From: Phormidesmis priestleyi Ana
GTDB lineage: Bacteria > Cyanobacteriota > Cyanobacteriia > Phormidesmidales > Phormidesmidaceae
DNA length: 64,000 nucleotides
Direction: 5' to 3'
NCBI GenBank assembly: GCA_001314865.1
Contig: LJZR01000007.1
Location: forward strand, 1-64,000
Part shown: positions 17,759-27,413 of the stretch, one piece after another
Layout of the letters: the number at the start of each line of letters is the position of its first letter
How positions within the stretch are numbered: position 1 is the stretch's first letter
Position numbers and translations under genes: made by a program
Notes under the pieces: generated by a model
The model's database searches: none
Told to the model about the DNA's origin: nothing
What the model saw: only the letters and a program-made list of their open reading frames with translations

Positions 17759-18691
17759 TCACAGGTTAAGGAAGCTTTCTAATGCCGCCACCATTCGGGG
17801 GGGCCACCGCCTGACGTTTGTTACCCAGCTGAGATCTTTATAGCGACCGTCAAGGCCGACCACTGCAACCCAGTTGCTTTCGGCTTCGCCTATTTGGCCC
17901 TGTGCCCAAAGGGCTGCTGTCAGGGCTGCTCGCATGTCAGCAAAGCTAGGATACTTACGTACTAGGCTTTTCATGATTTGGATGGACTTGTCAGTCTCTT
18001 CGGTTTGGTACAGCGCTAGGGCGTAGTTGCCATAGGCCAGAGAAAAGCTGGGCTGTAGTGTGATGGCGGCTTGATAGTCAGCGATCGCCAAAGCCCATTC
18101 TCCCTTTCCCGCTTCTGCATTGCCACGATTGTTATAGGCGGCTGGATCGTCAGGATCTATTTGTAAAACCTGGTTGTAGTCAGCAATGGCTTTTTCCCAC
18201 TGGCCCATGGCTTCCCACACAGCCCCTCTGTTCAGGTAAGGATCGGCTTCACCCGGTGCTAGGCTAATCGCCTGAGTGTAGTCAGCCAGAGCACCCTCTA
18301 GATTGTTTTGCCGGACGCGCACATTGCCTCGGTTGCTCCAAACCGCTGCTTCTTGGGGCAGTTTTTCAATCAGCTCAGACCATTGGGCTTCGGCTAACTC
18401 AAACTGGCCTTTGCTGGTGGCTTCAAAGGCGGCTTTGCGTAGCTGGCTAATGGTGCTGATGTCTTGCTCGCTTAGCAACGCGCTGAAAGATTGAGCACTT
18501 AAAGGTTGAGCACTTAAAAGTTGCGCACTTGAAGGTTGAGCACTTAAAAGTTGAGCACTTAAAAGTTGAGCACTTAAAAGTTGAGAAGATTGGGCATAGG
18601 CAATGGCATGGGGCATTGCAGGCACTGATCCGCTGGCCCAAATCACAATACTAAGAACCAGTGCAAGCCCGTACCGGAATTTGCCCTTCAT
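17759..18691 (-). CDS. Secreted TPR-repeat protein
   Basis: 310 residues from the ATG at 18691. A longer version starts seven codons upstream, but AAGGG precedes the inner ATG, and MKGKFRYGLALVLSIVIWAS then forms a normal signal peptide ending near AIAYA. A SAQLLSAQ linker of six 15-bp repeats follows (18495-18584), then at least four tetratricopeptide repeats, for example VWSNRGNVRVRQNNLEGALA, ADPYLNRGAVWEAMGQWEKA and AAYNNRGNAEAGKGEWALA. TPR proteins of this type scaffold protein complexes in the periplasm or thylakoid lumen. The partner is unknown. Confidence 0.85.
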   Translation of the reverse strand: MKGKFRYGLALVLSIVIWASGSVPAMPHAIAYAQSSQLLSAQLLSAQLLSAQPSSAQLLSAQPLSAQSFSALLSEQDISTISQLRKAAFEATSKGQFELAEAQWSELIEKLPQEAAVWSNRGNVRVRQNNLEGALADYTQAISLAPGEADPYLNRGAVWEAMGQWEKAIADYNQVLQIDPDDPAAYNNRGNAEAGKGEWALAIADYQAAITLQPSFSLAYGNYALALYQTEETDKSIQIMKSLVRKYPSFADMRAALTAALWAQGQIGEAESNWVAVVGLDGRYKDLSWVTNVRRWPPRMVAALESFLNL

Positions 18692-18801
18692 CTGCTGTGC
18701 CCTTTTTTGCATCTGCGCTTATTTCCGTTGCTGTTGAATGGTTGATATCAGGTGTGCTGTATCCATAGCGTAAAGGCAAACGCGGCGTAAGGGTATAGTC
18801 G

Positions 18802-20178
18802 CTAAGAATGCTCCGCAGACGGCTCAGAGGATGGCTCAGCAGACGGCTTATTAGCAGCGGTCTCAGTGGTTTGCTTGGGTGTTGGCTTGAGTGTTGGCTC
18901 CGGGTTCATAAGATTGAAAAGGGGGGTGTCGGGTAGGTTAAACCGGCTATAGATGGCTTCATATCCCAAGTGACGACAGGCCGCAGGGGTGACCATACGG
19001 CCTCGGGGTGTGCGTTGTAAGTAGCCAATTTGCAGGAGATACGGCTCGTATACTTCTTCAATGGTTTGCGGATCTTCACCGGTTGAAGCGGCCATGGTGT
19101 CGAGCCCGACTGGCCCACCGTTGAAGTTTTCAATCATCATGGTGAGGAGTCTGCGGTCTGTCCAGTCTAGGCCGCATGGATCTACGTTGAATAGCTCTAG
19201 CGCTTCGGCTGCGATCTCCTCATCAATTGGGCCTAGTTTTTTAACCTGCACATAGTCGCGCACCCGTTTGAGCAACCGATTGGCAATGCGCGGTGTTCCC
19301 CGAGCGCGGCGGGCAATTTCTGCTGCGCCGTCTACCAGCACTTTGGTTTTGAGCACATCGGCAGTGCGCAGCACAATTTGGGTGAGTTCGTCTACTTCGT
19401 AGAATCTGAGCCGCTGCACGAGGCCGAAGCGATCGCGCAGCGGCGAAGCGAGTGCCCCTACCCGAGTGGTCGCCCCCACCAGCGTAAAGGGCTGAAGCGG
19501 AATGCTGCGCGTCCTAGCGCTCTGCCCTTTGCCGATAGTAATGTCTAACCGGGCATCTTCCATTGCCGGATACAAAATTTCTTCTGTGACTCGTGAGAGC
19601 CGGTGAATTTCATCAATAAACAGAACATCGCCTGCTTTCATATTGACGAGTAGACCCGCAATGTCTCTGGGCCGCTCTAGCGCAGGTGCGGTCGTAATTT
19701 TGCAATCGACCTCCATTTCTTGGGCCAAAATGAGTGCCATCGTGGTTTTGCCCAGCCCCGGCGGGCCATACAGCAGCAAATGGTCGAGCGGCTCTTGGCG
19801 AGACTTTGCCGCCTGAATCGCGATCATCAGCACTTCTTTAAGCGCTTTTTGGCCAATATAGTCGCTAATGGCAACGGGTCTGAGCCCTTCTTCATTGCGC
19901 GACAACTCAGCAGGCTTGGCTTCGGCTTCTAGCAGCTTGTCTGGATCCGGGGACGGCTTAGCTCCTGATGTAGCTGGCCCTGACGTAGCTGGCCCTGATG
20001 TAGCTGGCCCTGATGTAGCTGGCCCTAATTGAGTTCCCTCGGATTTAGCCGTATTCTCAGCAGTAGCGCTGGCTTTTAGCGGGGCTGCCGCAGAGCTGTC
20101 TACCGCATGGGTTTGGGGTAAGAGCTGTTTTTTAGCGCTGTCGTCAGAGGCAGACTGTTTGGAAGAGATAATCGCCAT
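18802..20178 (-). CDS. ruvB: Holliday junction branch-migration helicase RuvB
   Basis: 458 residues. Walker A GPPGLGKT (138-145), Walker B DEIHR, the sensor [18 protein letters not shown] with the arginine finger, and the C-terminal winged helix ([20 protein letters not shown]) are all present. RuvB hexamers drive branch migration with RuvA. Cyanobacterial RuvB proteins carry N-terminal extensions; here it is about 95 residues and includes four GPATS copies (15-bp units, 19964-20023). The C-terminal tail is likewise low-complexity ([13 protein letters not shown]). No ruvA nearby. Confidence 0.98.
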   Translation of the reverse strand: MAIISSKQSASDDSAKKQLLPQTHAVDSSAAAPLKASATAENTAKSEGTQLGPATSGPATSGPATSGPATSGAKPSPDPDKLLEAEAKPAELSRNEEGLRPVAISDYIGQKALKEVLMIAIQAAKSRQEPLDHLLLYGPPGLGKTTMALILAQEMEVDCKITTAPALERPRDIAGLLVNMKAGDVLFIDEIHRLSRVTEEILYPAMEDARLDITIGKGQSARTRSIPLQPFTLVGATTRVGALASPLRDRFGLVQRLRFYEVDELTQIVLRTADVLKTKVLVDGAAEIARRARGTPRIANRLLKRVRDYVQVKKLGPIDEEIAAEALELFNVDPCGLDWTDRRLLTMMIENFNGGPVGLDTMAASTGEDPQTIEEVYEPYLLQIGYLQRTPRGRMVTPAACRHLGYEAIYSRFNLPDTPLFNLMNPEPTLKPTPKQTTETAANKPSAEPSSEPSAEHS

Positions 20179-20278
20179 AGTGCTGCGCTAACTAGAGTGC
20201 TGTGCCAGATTCAGAACATGCTGTTTAAACAAATGTACTATAACAGTCTAGTGGAATACTCTAGTGGTTAAGTGCGCT

Positions 20279-21226
20279 TTAACCAGGGGTTACGCCTGCT
20301 GAGCGAATCACAGCGGTCACGGTGGGATAGTGGTCTTTTAAGCCAAAATGAGAGGGCGTGACCGTATTTTCGTAGGTGAAATGGCGGTAGCGCATGCAAA
20401 ACCTGTCCCAGTCGGCCATACGGATATTGAAAATTTTAATAATGACGTTAGCGAGGCTAAAGGAGAGCGGCACGCGAAAGTACTGGCGTTTGCCTAAGTA
20501 AGCGCTAATATCAGCGACGACTTCATCAGCCGTTTTCGCCGGGTTGCCAATGACAATTTCGCGTGAGTCACCGGGGCCAGGGGGATGATCGACCAGATGA
20601 CGAACGACTTCAGCAATGTCTTGAGCATGGATAAAGTGGAAGCTGCCATCAGCGGAGATAAACCGGATAATGCCAATGTACTTGGCGACTTCTGGCAGGC
20701 CACCGGAGATGTGCGAGTAGGGCTTGGTGTCGCTGCCGCCAAATACCAACGTGGGGAAGACGGTCGTAATTTTAGGGAAAATGGCCAGGTTTTTTAGCTT
20801 TTCGTGACAGATATATTTGGTGCGAACGTAGTCTGTACCGATTTCACCGGCTTCTTTAAGGGGCGTGTTGTCTCTGTCTAAAATGCTAGCAGTAGAAAAG
20901 TAAATCACCTGTTGGCAATGCTCAGGATCGAGCATGGATATGATTTCTAGCGTTTTTTCTACATTGATTTCGTAGCTTTCTTGTGGGTCGCCCCAAGAGG
21001 TGGCCACTAATATTGCGGTGTCTATGGTTTTGAGCAGGTCTGCAAACTGGGCCACGTCGCGCATATCGCCCTGGAGCACATGAATACCCGCGCGCTGGTC
21101 AACTGGCACCTTTAGCTTGGCAGGATTGCGCATCATCAAAAACAGCTCATGGTCAGTATTTTCGATCAGGGTTTCTACGAGGTAGTGCCCAATGCAGCCA
21201 CTCGCGCCAGTCATGAAAATACGCAT
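20279..21226 (-). CDS. NAD(P)-dependent epimerase/dehydratase (extended SDR)
   Basis: 315 residues from the ATG at 21226 (MRIFMTGASGCIGHYLVETL). The frame stays open 50 codons further, but that part translates a tandem-repeat region, and the Rossmann motif GASGCIG should begin within ten residues of the start. The TDYVRTKYICHEK segment supplies the Tyr-x-x-x-Lys pair (YICHE is unusual; YVRTK is the likelier catalytic match). FHFIHAQDIAEVVRHLV is typical of the family. The substrate may be a nucleotide sugar, chlorophyll-type or lipid-linked group; sequence alone does not decide. Confidence 0.85.
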   Translation of the reverse strand: MRIFMTGASGCIGHYLVETLIENTDHELFLMMRNPAKLKVPVDQRAGIHVLQGDMRDVAQFADLLKTIDTAILVATSWGDPQESYEINVEKTLEIISMLDPEHCQQVIYFSTASILDRDNTPLKEAGEIGTDYVRTKYICHEKLKNLAIFPKITTVFPTLVFGGSDTKPYSHISGGLPEVAKYIGIIRFISADGSFHFIHAQDIAEVVRHLVDHPPGPGDSREIVIGNPAKTADEVVADISAYLGKRQYFRVPLSFSLANVIIKIFNIRMADWDRFCMRYRHFTYENTVTPSHFGLKDHYPTVTAVIRSAGVTPG

Positions 21227-21308
21227 GATGATCTCGTCCAAGAATGCCTGATTATTTTGACCCTGGTTATTTTGACACAGAGAAGCCCAGCGCATGGATA
21301 GGCGCTGG

Positions 21309-21360
21309 GCCAGTTGTTTGCCAGTTGTTTGCCAGTTGTTTGCCAGTTGTTTGCTAGTTG
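21309..21360. repeat. 11-bp tandem repeat upstream of the SDR epimerase gene
   Basis: CCAGTTGTTTG repeated about four to five times between hemE and the SDR epimerase gene. It produces the artefactual N-terminal extension QLANNWQTTGKQLAQ in the epimerase frame, which is one reason I moved that start codon inward. Confidence 0.85.
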
Positions 21361-21389
21361 CTGTACTAAACAGCACTTAACGAACAGTA

Positions 21390-22454
21390 CTAAACGGTTG
21401 CGCCGAGCAGCTCATTGACCTGCTTACCCACTTCAAAGAAGTAAGCGCCGTTTTCTTCGGGGGTGCCGGGTAAAATGCCGTGGCCCAGGTTGAGAATATG
21501 GCCTTTAGAGCCAGCTTTGCGGACGGTGTCGATGATGCGATCGCGAATCACTTCCTTAGAGCCAAACAGTACGCCTGGATCCATATTGCCTTGCACCTTC
21601 ATCTCAGCGCCCAAACGCCGCCGCGCATCCGCCATATCCACCGTCCAATCCACACTGATAATATCCACACCCGACTCACCCATTATCTCCAACACACCCG
21701 CACTGCCGCTCACAAGCAAAATCAATGGCGTATCGGGATGGGTCTGCTTAACCTGACGGACAATTTGCTGCTGGTAGGGTAGGGCAAACGTTCGGTAGTC
21801 TTGAGGGCTCAGCTGACCCGCCCAAGAGTCAAACAGCTGCACCACTTGCGCGCCACAGTCAATTTGGTGGCGCACATAAATAGCGATATTATCGGCAATT
21901 TTGCTCAACAGGCTGTGCAGCATTTTGGGCTGCGTGAAAGCCATATTTTTAATCACCGAATAAGTCTTAGAGCCCTTGCCTTCTACGATGTAGGCAGCCA
22001 GTGTCCAAGGCGCACCGACAAAGCCCAACACGGTAGACTCATTGCCCACTTCTGCGCGCAGTGCGCCCAAAATTTTACGAATGTAGGGCATCGACTCATC
22101 GGGCTCTAGCGTTGTGAGTGCGTCAATTTGGGCCTGAGTGCGAATGGGAGAATCAATCATAGGGCCTTTCCCTTCAGCAATATCCATCGCTACACCCATG
22201 CCTGGAAGCGGCGTGACAATATCAGAAAAGAGAATTACACCATCGGGCTTAAAAGCGCGCCAGGGCTGCAAAGAGACTTCAATCGCAACTTCCGGAATTT
22301 CGGAACGGTCGCGAAAAGAAGGATACTTCTCTCTCAGGTCTCGGTAGGCTTTCATGTATCGGCCTGCCTGTCGCATCATCCAAACCGGAGGGCGCTCAAC
22401 AGATTGGCCTTGGGCAGCCCGCAATAATAGGGGTGTTTGGTTAGATCCGCTCAT
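21390..22454 (-). CDS. hemE: Uroporphyrinogen decarboxylase
   Basis: 354 residues. The N-terminal signature [13 protein letters not shown], the [14 protein letters not shown] motif with its catalytic Asp, [13 protein letters not shown] and the C-terminal [18 protein letters not shown] are diagnostic. It decarboxylates uroporphyrinogen III to coproporphyrinogen III on the path to heme, chlorophyll and bilins. It is divergent from the bilin lyase gene across about 190 bases, so two tetrapyrrole-related genes share one promoter region. Length is typical. Confidence 0.98.
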   Translation of the reverse strand: MSGSNQTPLLLRAAQGQSVERPPVWMMRQAGRYMKAYRDLREKYPSFRDRSEIPEVAIEVSLQPWRAFKPDGVILFSDIVTPLPGMGVAMDIAEGKGPMIDSPIRTQAQIDALTTLEPDESMPYIRKILGALRAEVGNESTVLGFVGAPWTLAAYIVEGKGSKTYSVIKNMAFTQPKMLHSLLSKIADNIAIYVRHQIDCGAQVVQLFDSWAGQLSPQDYRTFALPYQQQIVRQVKQTHPDTPLILLVSGSAGVLEIMGESGVDIISVDWTVDMADARRRLGAEMKVQGNMDPGVLFGSKEVIRDRIIDTVRKAGSKGHILNLGHGILPGTPEENGAYFFEVGKQVNELLGATV

Positions 22455-22645
22455 GAGAGAAAGCTCTTAATGTCTGTTTAATTTTCCTTTGTAAGTTTAT
22501 CATTCGCTCACGGGCGTAATCCCTCAGGTCAGCGGATGAACAACTTTAGCAAGGGGTTCAATCGCTCGCTCGGATGCCCACTTACGCGTAAAATTGAAGT
22601 ACGTAAAGAACTGTAGACTTATTCACAGCGGCTAAGAGACGCTCT

Positions 22646-23203
22646 ATGGAAATTGTGAACTTTTTTGAAAAACTAGCCGGGCGATGGTTTTCGCAACGCA
22701 CCACCCATGCCCTTTCTACTCAGCAGTCTAAAGCCGGAAAGTCAGATCTAGAGATAGAATTTCTCCCGCCAGAGGCTGATGCTGTACAGCAGCTCTACCA
22801 GCAGGCCGATACTGGTTCTGGCTTATCAGCTGCCGAGGTGCCAGCCCCCTTATGCGGATTGCTCATTCAGCAAAGCAGCACCATAGAAGGCGATAGCAAT
22901 CCCCAAGTCTCAACGACGCTCATGGTTCCTTTAGTGCCAGCAAATGCCGATCCTTACACCGGTATCCTGCTCCGGAGCGGCACAAATGAAAAAAGCACCT
23001 ACAGCTTAGAAGAAGAGGTGCTAACCATCGTAAATGACAATAAAGACGTGCATTCTGAAGAGCGCCTGTGGTTTGTCAACGACAATTTGCGAATGCGAAC
23101 GGGAACGACAGAGCTAAAAAGCGGTGCGAACAGCGGTCTGCGAATCGCCTCATTTTGCTCAGAAATTCGTTTGGGCGTAAAGCCCCCCAAGGTCGATAGC
23201 TAA
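22646..23203 (+). CDS. cpcS: CpcS/CpeS-type phycobiliprotein lyase
   Basis: 185 residues. MEIVNFFEKLAGRWFSQRTTH at the start and ERLWFVNDNLRMRTGTTEL then ASFCSEIRLGVKPP at the end match the CpcS/CpeS/CpcU lipocalin-like lyases. These attach phycocyanobilin to Cys82/84 of phycobiliprotein subunits. The family is well fixed by the end motif SFCSEIR; whether this is the catalytic CpcS or the partner CpcU cannot be settled by eye. Its neighbour hemE, divergently transcribed, is upstream in the same tetrapyrrole supply route. Confidence 0.85.
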   Translation: MEIVNFFEKLAGRWFSQRTTHALSTQQSKAGKSDLEIEFLPPEADAVQQLYQQADTGSGLSAAEVPAPLCGLLIQQSSTIEGDSNPQVSTTLMVPLVPANADPYTGILLRSGTNEKSTYSLEEEVLTIVNDNKDVHSEERLWFVNDNLRMRTGTTELKSGANSGLRIASFCSEIRLGVKPPKVDS

Positions 23204-23250
23204 GAGCCACTACTTAAGAGCCACTACCTAAGAGCCACTACCTAAGAGCC
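23201..23250. repeat. Stop-anchored tandem repeat, 14-bp unit
   Basis: Unit TAAGAGCCACTACC, three and a half copies, starting exactly at the TAA stop of the lyase gene. TAA recurs at 23201, 23215, 23229 and 23243, so stop codons appear in all three frames within 31 bases. Confidence 0.9.
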
Positions 23251-23346
23251 ATGAAGCGCTGTTAAAAGCCATATGAGACCATTAAGCGCCGACAAAGGGC
23301 TAACTATGGGCTGACAAGGCGCTAACTATGGGCCGAGGAGGCCTTT

Positions 23347-24267
23347 TTAGTGAGATTCGGCCATCAGTTCAAGCGCCTTTTGCTTGGCCCGGCGTAAAGT
23401 GTGCGCTGAGAAGGGTAGTGCCGGTTTGAAGGGCTGAATGGCTTTGGCTGAGGTATAGAGCACACCGTTAAACTTTCGCTGCGTTTGCAGCATTTCCTCA
23501 CGACGTGATGTGCTCTGACTAGAATCGTCTTGAAGCTCATACAGAGGCGTTGTGTAAGTAGGAAAGTCTCGCCAGGCTTTGTTGTCGAGCACCTTGTGTC
23601 GAGAGAGCTTTTCATCTAGTCCCAAAGCAGCGGTTGTCTCTCTAGCTGTAACAGTAGGTGCAGCAGTAGGTGCAGCAATAGGCGCAGCAGCAGATGCAGT
23701 GGTTTGAGTGGAGTCGTCGTGACTCTCAGCTGCTGAAAAGCCAACGGCCATACCGGGTGAAACCGGCAGTGCGGGTGAGAGATCAAACGAAACAGCCGCG
23801 TTGCGAGCTCGCCTGGTAGTTTTGATCGATTGAATGCTATCAATTTGGCCATTCGTGTGGCCATTCATTTGGCCATTCATCGGGCCATTGTTGAGGTTAT
23901 CGTGCGGGTTGCGATCTTCTTTGATGCGAATAGAGCGGTGCTGCACTGGCAAAGCTGAAGGGGTAGGTGCGACTTTAACCTCCCCAAACTCTCGGCAAAC
24001 GGCGGCTTCAAACTCGTGTGTGACATGGCGAATAGGCTGACCGCGACGCTGCCACAGCTCTAAAATTTGCCTGACGGAGACCGACTTATAGCGACCCTGG
24101 TATAGCGCTTCGACTACGGCGTCGCGAATCCAACTGGGCCGATAGAACTCTAACCATAGGGATACCCACTGGCGAGCGTCATGGTTTGCCAGTTCAAAGC
24201 GGTAGGATTCGAGGAGTACAGCGGCTTGCTGGGCTTCTGTTGACGTAGAAAATGTGGCCGAAGTCAT
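23347..24267 (-). CDS. Conserved cyanobacterial protein of unknown function
   Basis: 306 residues, with no signal peptide or membrane segment. The N-terminal part (about 10-90) is the most ordered: QAAVLLESYRFELANHDARQ, WVSLWLEFYRPSWIRDAVVE and YKSVSVRQILELWQRRGQPI. The last reads like a helical DNA- or protein-binding module. A long disordered middle contains 12-bp repeats that encode NGQMNGHTNGQ and AAPTAAPTAAP. The C-terminal FKPALPFSAHTLRRAKQKALEL appears conserved too. I recognise the N-terminal block from cyanobacterial genomes but know no function. Confidence 0.7.
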   Translation of the reverse strand: MTSATFSTSTEAQQAAVLLESYRFELANHDARQWVSLWLEFYRPSWIRDAVVEALYQGRYKSVSVRQILELWQRRGQPIRHVTHEFEAAVCREFGEVKVAPTPSALPVQHRSIRIKEDRNPHDNLNNGPMNGQMNGHTNGQIDSIQSIKTTRRARNAAVSFDLSPALPVSPGMAVGFSAAESHDDSTQTTASAAAPIAAPTAAPTVTARETTAALGLDEKLSRHKVLDNKAWRDFPTYTTPLYELQDDSSQSTSRREEMLQTQRKFNGVLYTSAKAIQPFKPALPFSAHTLRRAKQKALELMAESH

Positions 24268-24570
24268 GATTATTCGCTACTTACTCTTTCAATGTCTTTT
24301 TAGGCTTGACAACGCAATTGCTTTTAAATAAAGCAGAAATAAAGCAATAAATAGCTAAAAGTACGCCGGTACGTACCTTTATCATTTACATCCATCGTTT
24401 TTCATCCGTAATACTACGGGATTAGGAAGATGTACATATAATTTAAGATTAGCTTAGTTTGATATGTGCTGTTTAGCCTAGTTTTATTCTGAACGTTTTT
24501 ATTTTGAGTGTTTTTAATTGGAATATTTTGATAGTTTGGAATATTTTGAGTGCTTTTAATCTGAGTACTT
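24268..24570. other. AT-rich gene-free stretch
   Basis: About 300 bases of AT-rich DNA. It serves as leader of the gene to its left (minus strand) and 3' flank of the LptD-like gene to its right. It holds an imperfect GTACG/CGTAC palindrome near 24360-24376 and, at 24500-24576, diverged copies of a TGAGTGCTTTTAATC unit. The right-most copy includes the stop codon of the LptD-like gene. Confidence 0.6.
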
Positions 24571-26865
24571 TTAATCGAAGCGCTGTTCAATCACGCCGCC
24601 TTCAACTCGCCGGACACGGGGCGTATCGAAGGGGGTCGTGTCGCCCAGCCAGCTAAAGTTACTGAGCCGAAAGCCAATTGAGCCAGTGTTTTGAGTGGTG
24701 TCGTAGCGCAGTAGGATGCCGTAGGTGCGGCGGCTGTATTCCAGTGTATAGATAGTGTTGATGGCGCGATTTTCACTGAAGCTGTAAGCCGTTTGAAAAC
24801 CGGCTAGGAATGGGCCATAAACCTGCTGGGTAATGCCGAGTGAGAGGACGGATTTATCGACTTCTCGATCAAATAAGAAGGGAGAGTCCGCGCCGCGTAA
24901 GAAAGATTGTGAATAGCCAATGTTAAAGGCGGTGTAGTCGGCAAAGTTGCGAGCCAGATGGCCAATTTGGCCTTCTATCCCGACCTCGGCAATTAAATTG
25001 CCCTGAAAGTCGCCGCTGGTATAGTACGTACCAGTGGATCGAATGCCTGTTGTAAGGTCGAGATAGGGGACCACTGGCTCGGGTGTGAAGCGTAGACCTT
25101 CGTCGGGGGTAGGTGGTTTGGGTTCACCGCGCCACAGTCGGAAGTTTCTGCTCAAAGCGGCGCTGGCCTGAAACCGCCCTAACGTGGCTCGACCTGAATC
25201 GGCACGGAGATTTTCGCGATCGCTCTGAGCGTTAATTACCTGCGCGCTCGCCTGATAGGTGAGCCTGAACCTATTGTCATCGCCAAAGGTATAGTCGGGC
25301 GAGAGCAACACCGCGCCAAAGCTCGACTGCACATTTTGAAACCCTAAGGACCCGTTAAACAAGCGCTCGCGGTAGCTGTACTGTAAGGCTAAACGGTGGT
25401 CGCCAATCAGCTGCTCGGCACGGATATTTGAGCGCAGCTCTTCAGTAATATTGGTGAGGTCAAAGCTTTTGAGATCGGCGCTGCCTGAGAAGGTGGTGCG
25501 GGGACCTAGCCTAGATTCTAGGTCAGCAGAAACGCCAAAGTTATCTAGCGCGATGGGCGAGCTGCTTTCTTCGCTAAAGGCTCTAGCGGCAAAGAATTGA
25601 GGCGTTACCGACAGCTGCGTACCAGGCGTGTCGATAATAGGGACTTCGCGCCCAATAAATAGGCCACCGCGATCGCTCCCATCTACGCCAATACTGGCCG
25701 GCACTGGGTTGAGATCTTCAGCATTAACAGTGCCTCGGCTAAAGAGAATACGTCTGCGTAGCAGCGGCAGTGAAAAGCCTTGATCAAACACAATCCGGGG
25801 CCGACTGAGTAACAGCTCGTCCTGCTCAGGTGAAAGGTTTCGTAGCCATAAGCTAGCGGCCCTCAGTTCTAGCTCAGGCGGCGAAAACGGATCATTTGTG
25901 ATCCTCACATCATTAGCGCGCCAGCCTTCTACATCAAAAGACAGCTCGTCGCTTTCAAAGCGTAGCTGTCGCAGGTCACCCTCATCGGCGCCGCCAGTTA
26001 TCTGAGTGTCGGAACGGGTTGCTATTTGAATGCTGCCCTCACTCTCAACGCGGAGATCTCGATTGATTGGATCGTAGGCGCGTCGGACGCTTAGAGGGGT
26101 TTGGTTAGGTGCGGTCTGAGTCGGATCGGCGCTACGCGCCTCTAGCGGCGATTGCAAATCACCTTCAATATCGGGCAGATACAGCGTCCCAACCGCATCT
26201 GCAACGGTGCCTGCCTGCTGAATAAAGTTGTACTCAGCCCGACTACCGCGCACAATCTGCGCGCCTCGGGTGAGTAGCACATTGCCATCGGCCAAGACAT
26301 AGCGGTTCACTAAGTTTAGCCACAGCTCATCTGCTTCTAAAATCGTGTCGTTGAGCCGCAGCAAAACGTTACCCCGAGCTGTAATCACCTGAGATATCGG
26401 GCTATATTCTTGAAAGTCGGCGGTGAGCCTAAGCTGAGAGGCAAACTCTTCAGGCGTTAAGCCATCAGCGCCTTCTATATCAATCTGAACAGGGCCTTCG
26501 CTTGGCTCCGCAGCGCCTTCACCTTCAGAACCCTCGACTTCAGAATCTTCTAATTGAACACTTTCTGGCTGAACACTTTCTGGTTGAACATCTTCTGGCT
26601 GAACATCTTCTTCAATGTTTTCTTGACCTGCTTCTGTGACAGGCGGTTCGTCAGCTGCATCACGGTTATCAGCCTCAGTATCCAGTGAGGGCAAATCGAG
26701 TTCTGTCACTGTCGGGTTAATGGGCTCTAACAGCTGAGCTAAGAAACTACTATCAGTTAGCTGAGAAGTTGAACCAAGTGCCGCAGTGGGGATAACAGTT
26801 TCAATAGCTGGCTTGGGAGATAGGGGCTCCGGCAGCTTTTCTGGCGGTAGGTCAAAGTAAATCAT
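24571..26865 (-). CDS. LptD/OstA-like outer-membrane protein (DUF3769)
   Basis: 764 residues from the ATG at 26865, which has GGGAGG ten bases ahead. A TTG 16 codons earlier is less likely. After an acidic, repeat-rich region (EDVQPESVQPESVQLED, about 105-150) comes an OstA-like beta-jellyroll (ITARGNVLLRLNDTILEADE, VLADGNVLLTRGAQIVRGSR). Then follows a long beta-barrel region with alternating aromatic strands to the end. Cyanobacterial DUF3769 proteins are taken as LptD counterparts that insert lipopolysaccharide in the outer membrane (family inference). No clear signal peptide is visible at either candidate start, which is odd for an outer-membrane protein. Confidence 0.82.
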   Translation of the reverse strand: MIYFDLPPEKLPEPLSPKPAIETVIPTAALGSTSQLTDSSFLAQLLEPINPTVTELDLPSLDTEADNRDAADEPPVTEAGQENIEEDVQPEDVQPESVQPESVQLEDSEVEGSEGEGAAEPSEGPVQIDIEGADGLTPEEFASQLRLTADFQEYSPISQVITARGNVLLRLNDTILEADELWLNLVNRYVLADGNVLLTRGAQIVRGSRAEYNFIQQAGTVADAVGTLYLPDIEGDLQSPLEARSADPTQTAPNQTPLSVRRAYDPINRDLRVESEGSIQIATRSDTQITGGADEGDLRQLRFESDELSFDVEGWRANDVRITNDPFSPPELELRAASLWLRNLSPEQDELLLSRPRIVFDQGFSLPLLRRRILFSRGTVNAEDLNPVPASIGVDGSDRGGLFIGREVPIIDTPGTQLSVTPQFFAARAFSEESSSPIALDNFGVSADLESRLGPRTTFSGSADLKSFDLTNITEELRSNIRAEQLIGDHRLALQYSYRERLFNGSLGFQNVQSSFGAVLLSPDYTFGDDNRFRLTYQASAQVINAQSDRENLRADSGRATLGRFQASAALSRNFRLWRGEPKPPTPDEGLRFTPEPVVPYLDLTTGIRSTGTYYTSGDFQGNLIAEVGIEGQIGHLARNFADYTAFNIGYSQSFLRGADSPFLFDREVDKSVLSLGITQQVYGPFLAGFQTAYSFSENRAINTIYTLEYSRRTYGILLRYDTTQNTGSIGFRLSNFSWLGDTTPFDTPRVRRVEGGVIEQRFD

Positions 26866-27050
26866 TCGCAACCGACCTCCCGACGATGCCTGTGCTACAA
26901 ACTCGCTCCACAAAAGAACAGCCCGACAAAGCGGGCTGACCTAAATCAATATTGAAGTATTTTAACCGGCTTAATCAAAAGGCTTGGTTTAATCGAAACT
27001 CAGTTGGAAAAGCTCATCCGGAAAAGCCTAGTCGAAAAAGCTCAGCTGGG

Positions 27051-27071
27051 AAAAACTGAGTAAAAACTCAG
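27051..27071 (-). terminator. Intrinsic terminator of psbI
   Basis: On the minus strand CTGAGT - TTTT - ACTCAG is followed by TTTTT. It begins four bases after the psbI stop codon. A short stem, but in the right place and with a T-run. Confidence 0.65.
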
Positions 27072-27074
27072 CGC

Positions 27075-27194
27075 TTAATCAAAATCGTTGCTGCCGCCAG
27101 GATTACGCGCAGGATCTCCGCTCAAAAAGCCGAAGATGAAGAGACCCACAAAGAAGGAGATTGTGATGTAAACAACGATTTTGAGCGTTATCAT
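27075..27194 (-). CDS. psbI: Photosystem II reaction centre protein I
   Basis: A 39-residue protein, too short for usual gene-finding cut-offs. Its first 20 residues are [20 protein letters not shown], followed by [13 protein letters not shown]. It matches PsbI: one membrane helix, then the conserved GFLSxDPxRNPG stromal end. PsbI binds next to D1 and CP43 and stabilises photosystem II assembly. The C-terminus GSNDFD differs from the common GRKDLE. GGAAG lies nine bases ahead of the ATG. It is upstream of, and on the same strand as, the LptD-like gene, with a terminator between them. Confidence 0.95.
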   Translation of the reverse strand: MITLKIVVYITISFFVGLFIFGFLSGDPARNPGGSNDFD

Positions 27195-27413
27195 TTTTTA
27201 TACTTCCGAACGCAATTTGAAAGGTTATGCCATCATATCGCACTGCAATGCGCTCTTCTTAAAAGATTGTGATCTCCCTGAGCGATAAATTAGCGATAAA
27301 TTTGATCCAAGCGCTGGGTAAGCCTCCTAGAGCCGCCTAAACTCATAGCCTCGACATCGTGAGCTGGGCTGACTGCCCTGTTACAAAATCATAAGAGACT
27401 AGCGTTACGAATC

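Noticed and set aside
18447-18641. Repeat-rich minus-strand frame (TFKCS repeats)
   Set aside because: It is another frame of the 15-bp repeat inside the TPR protein gene.
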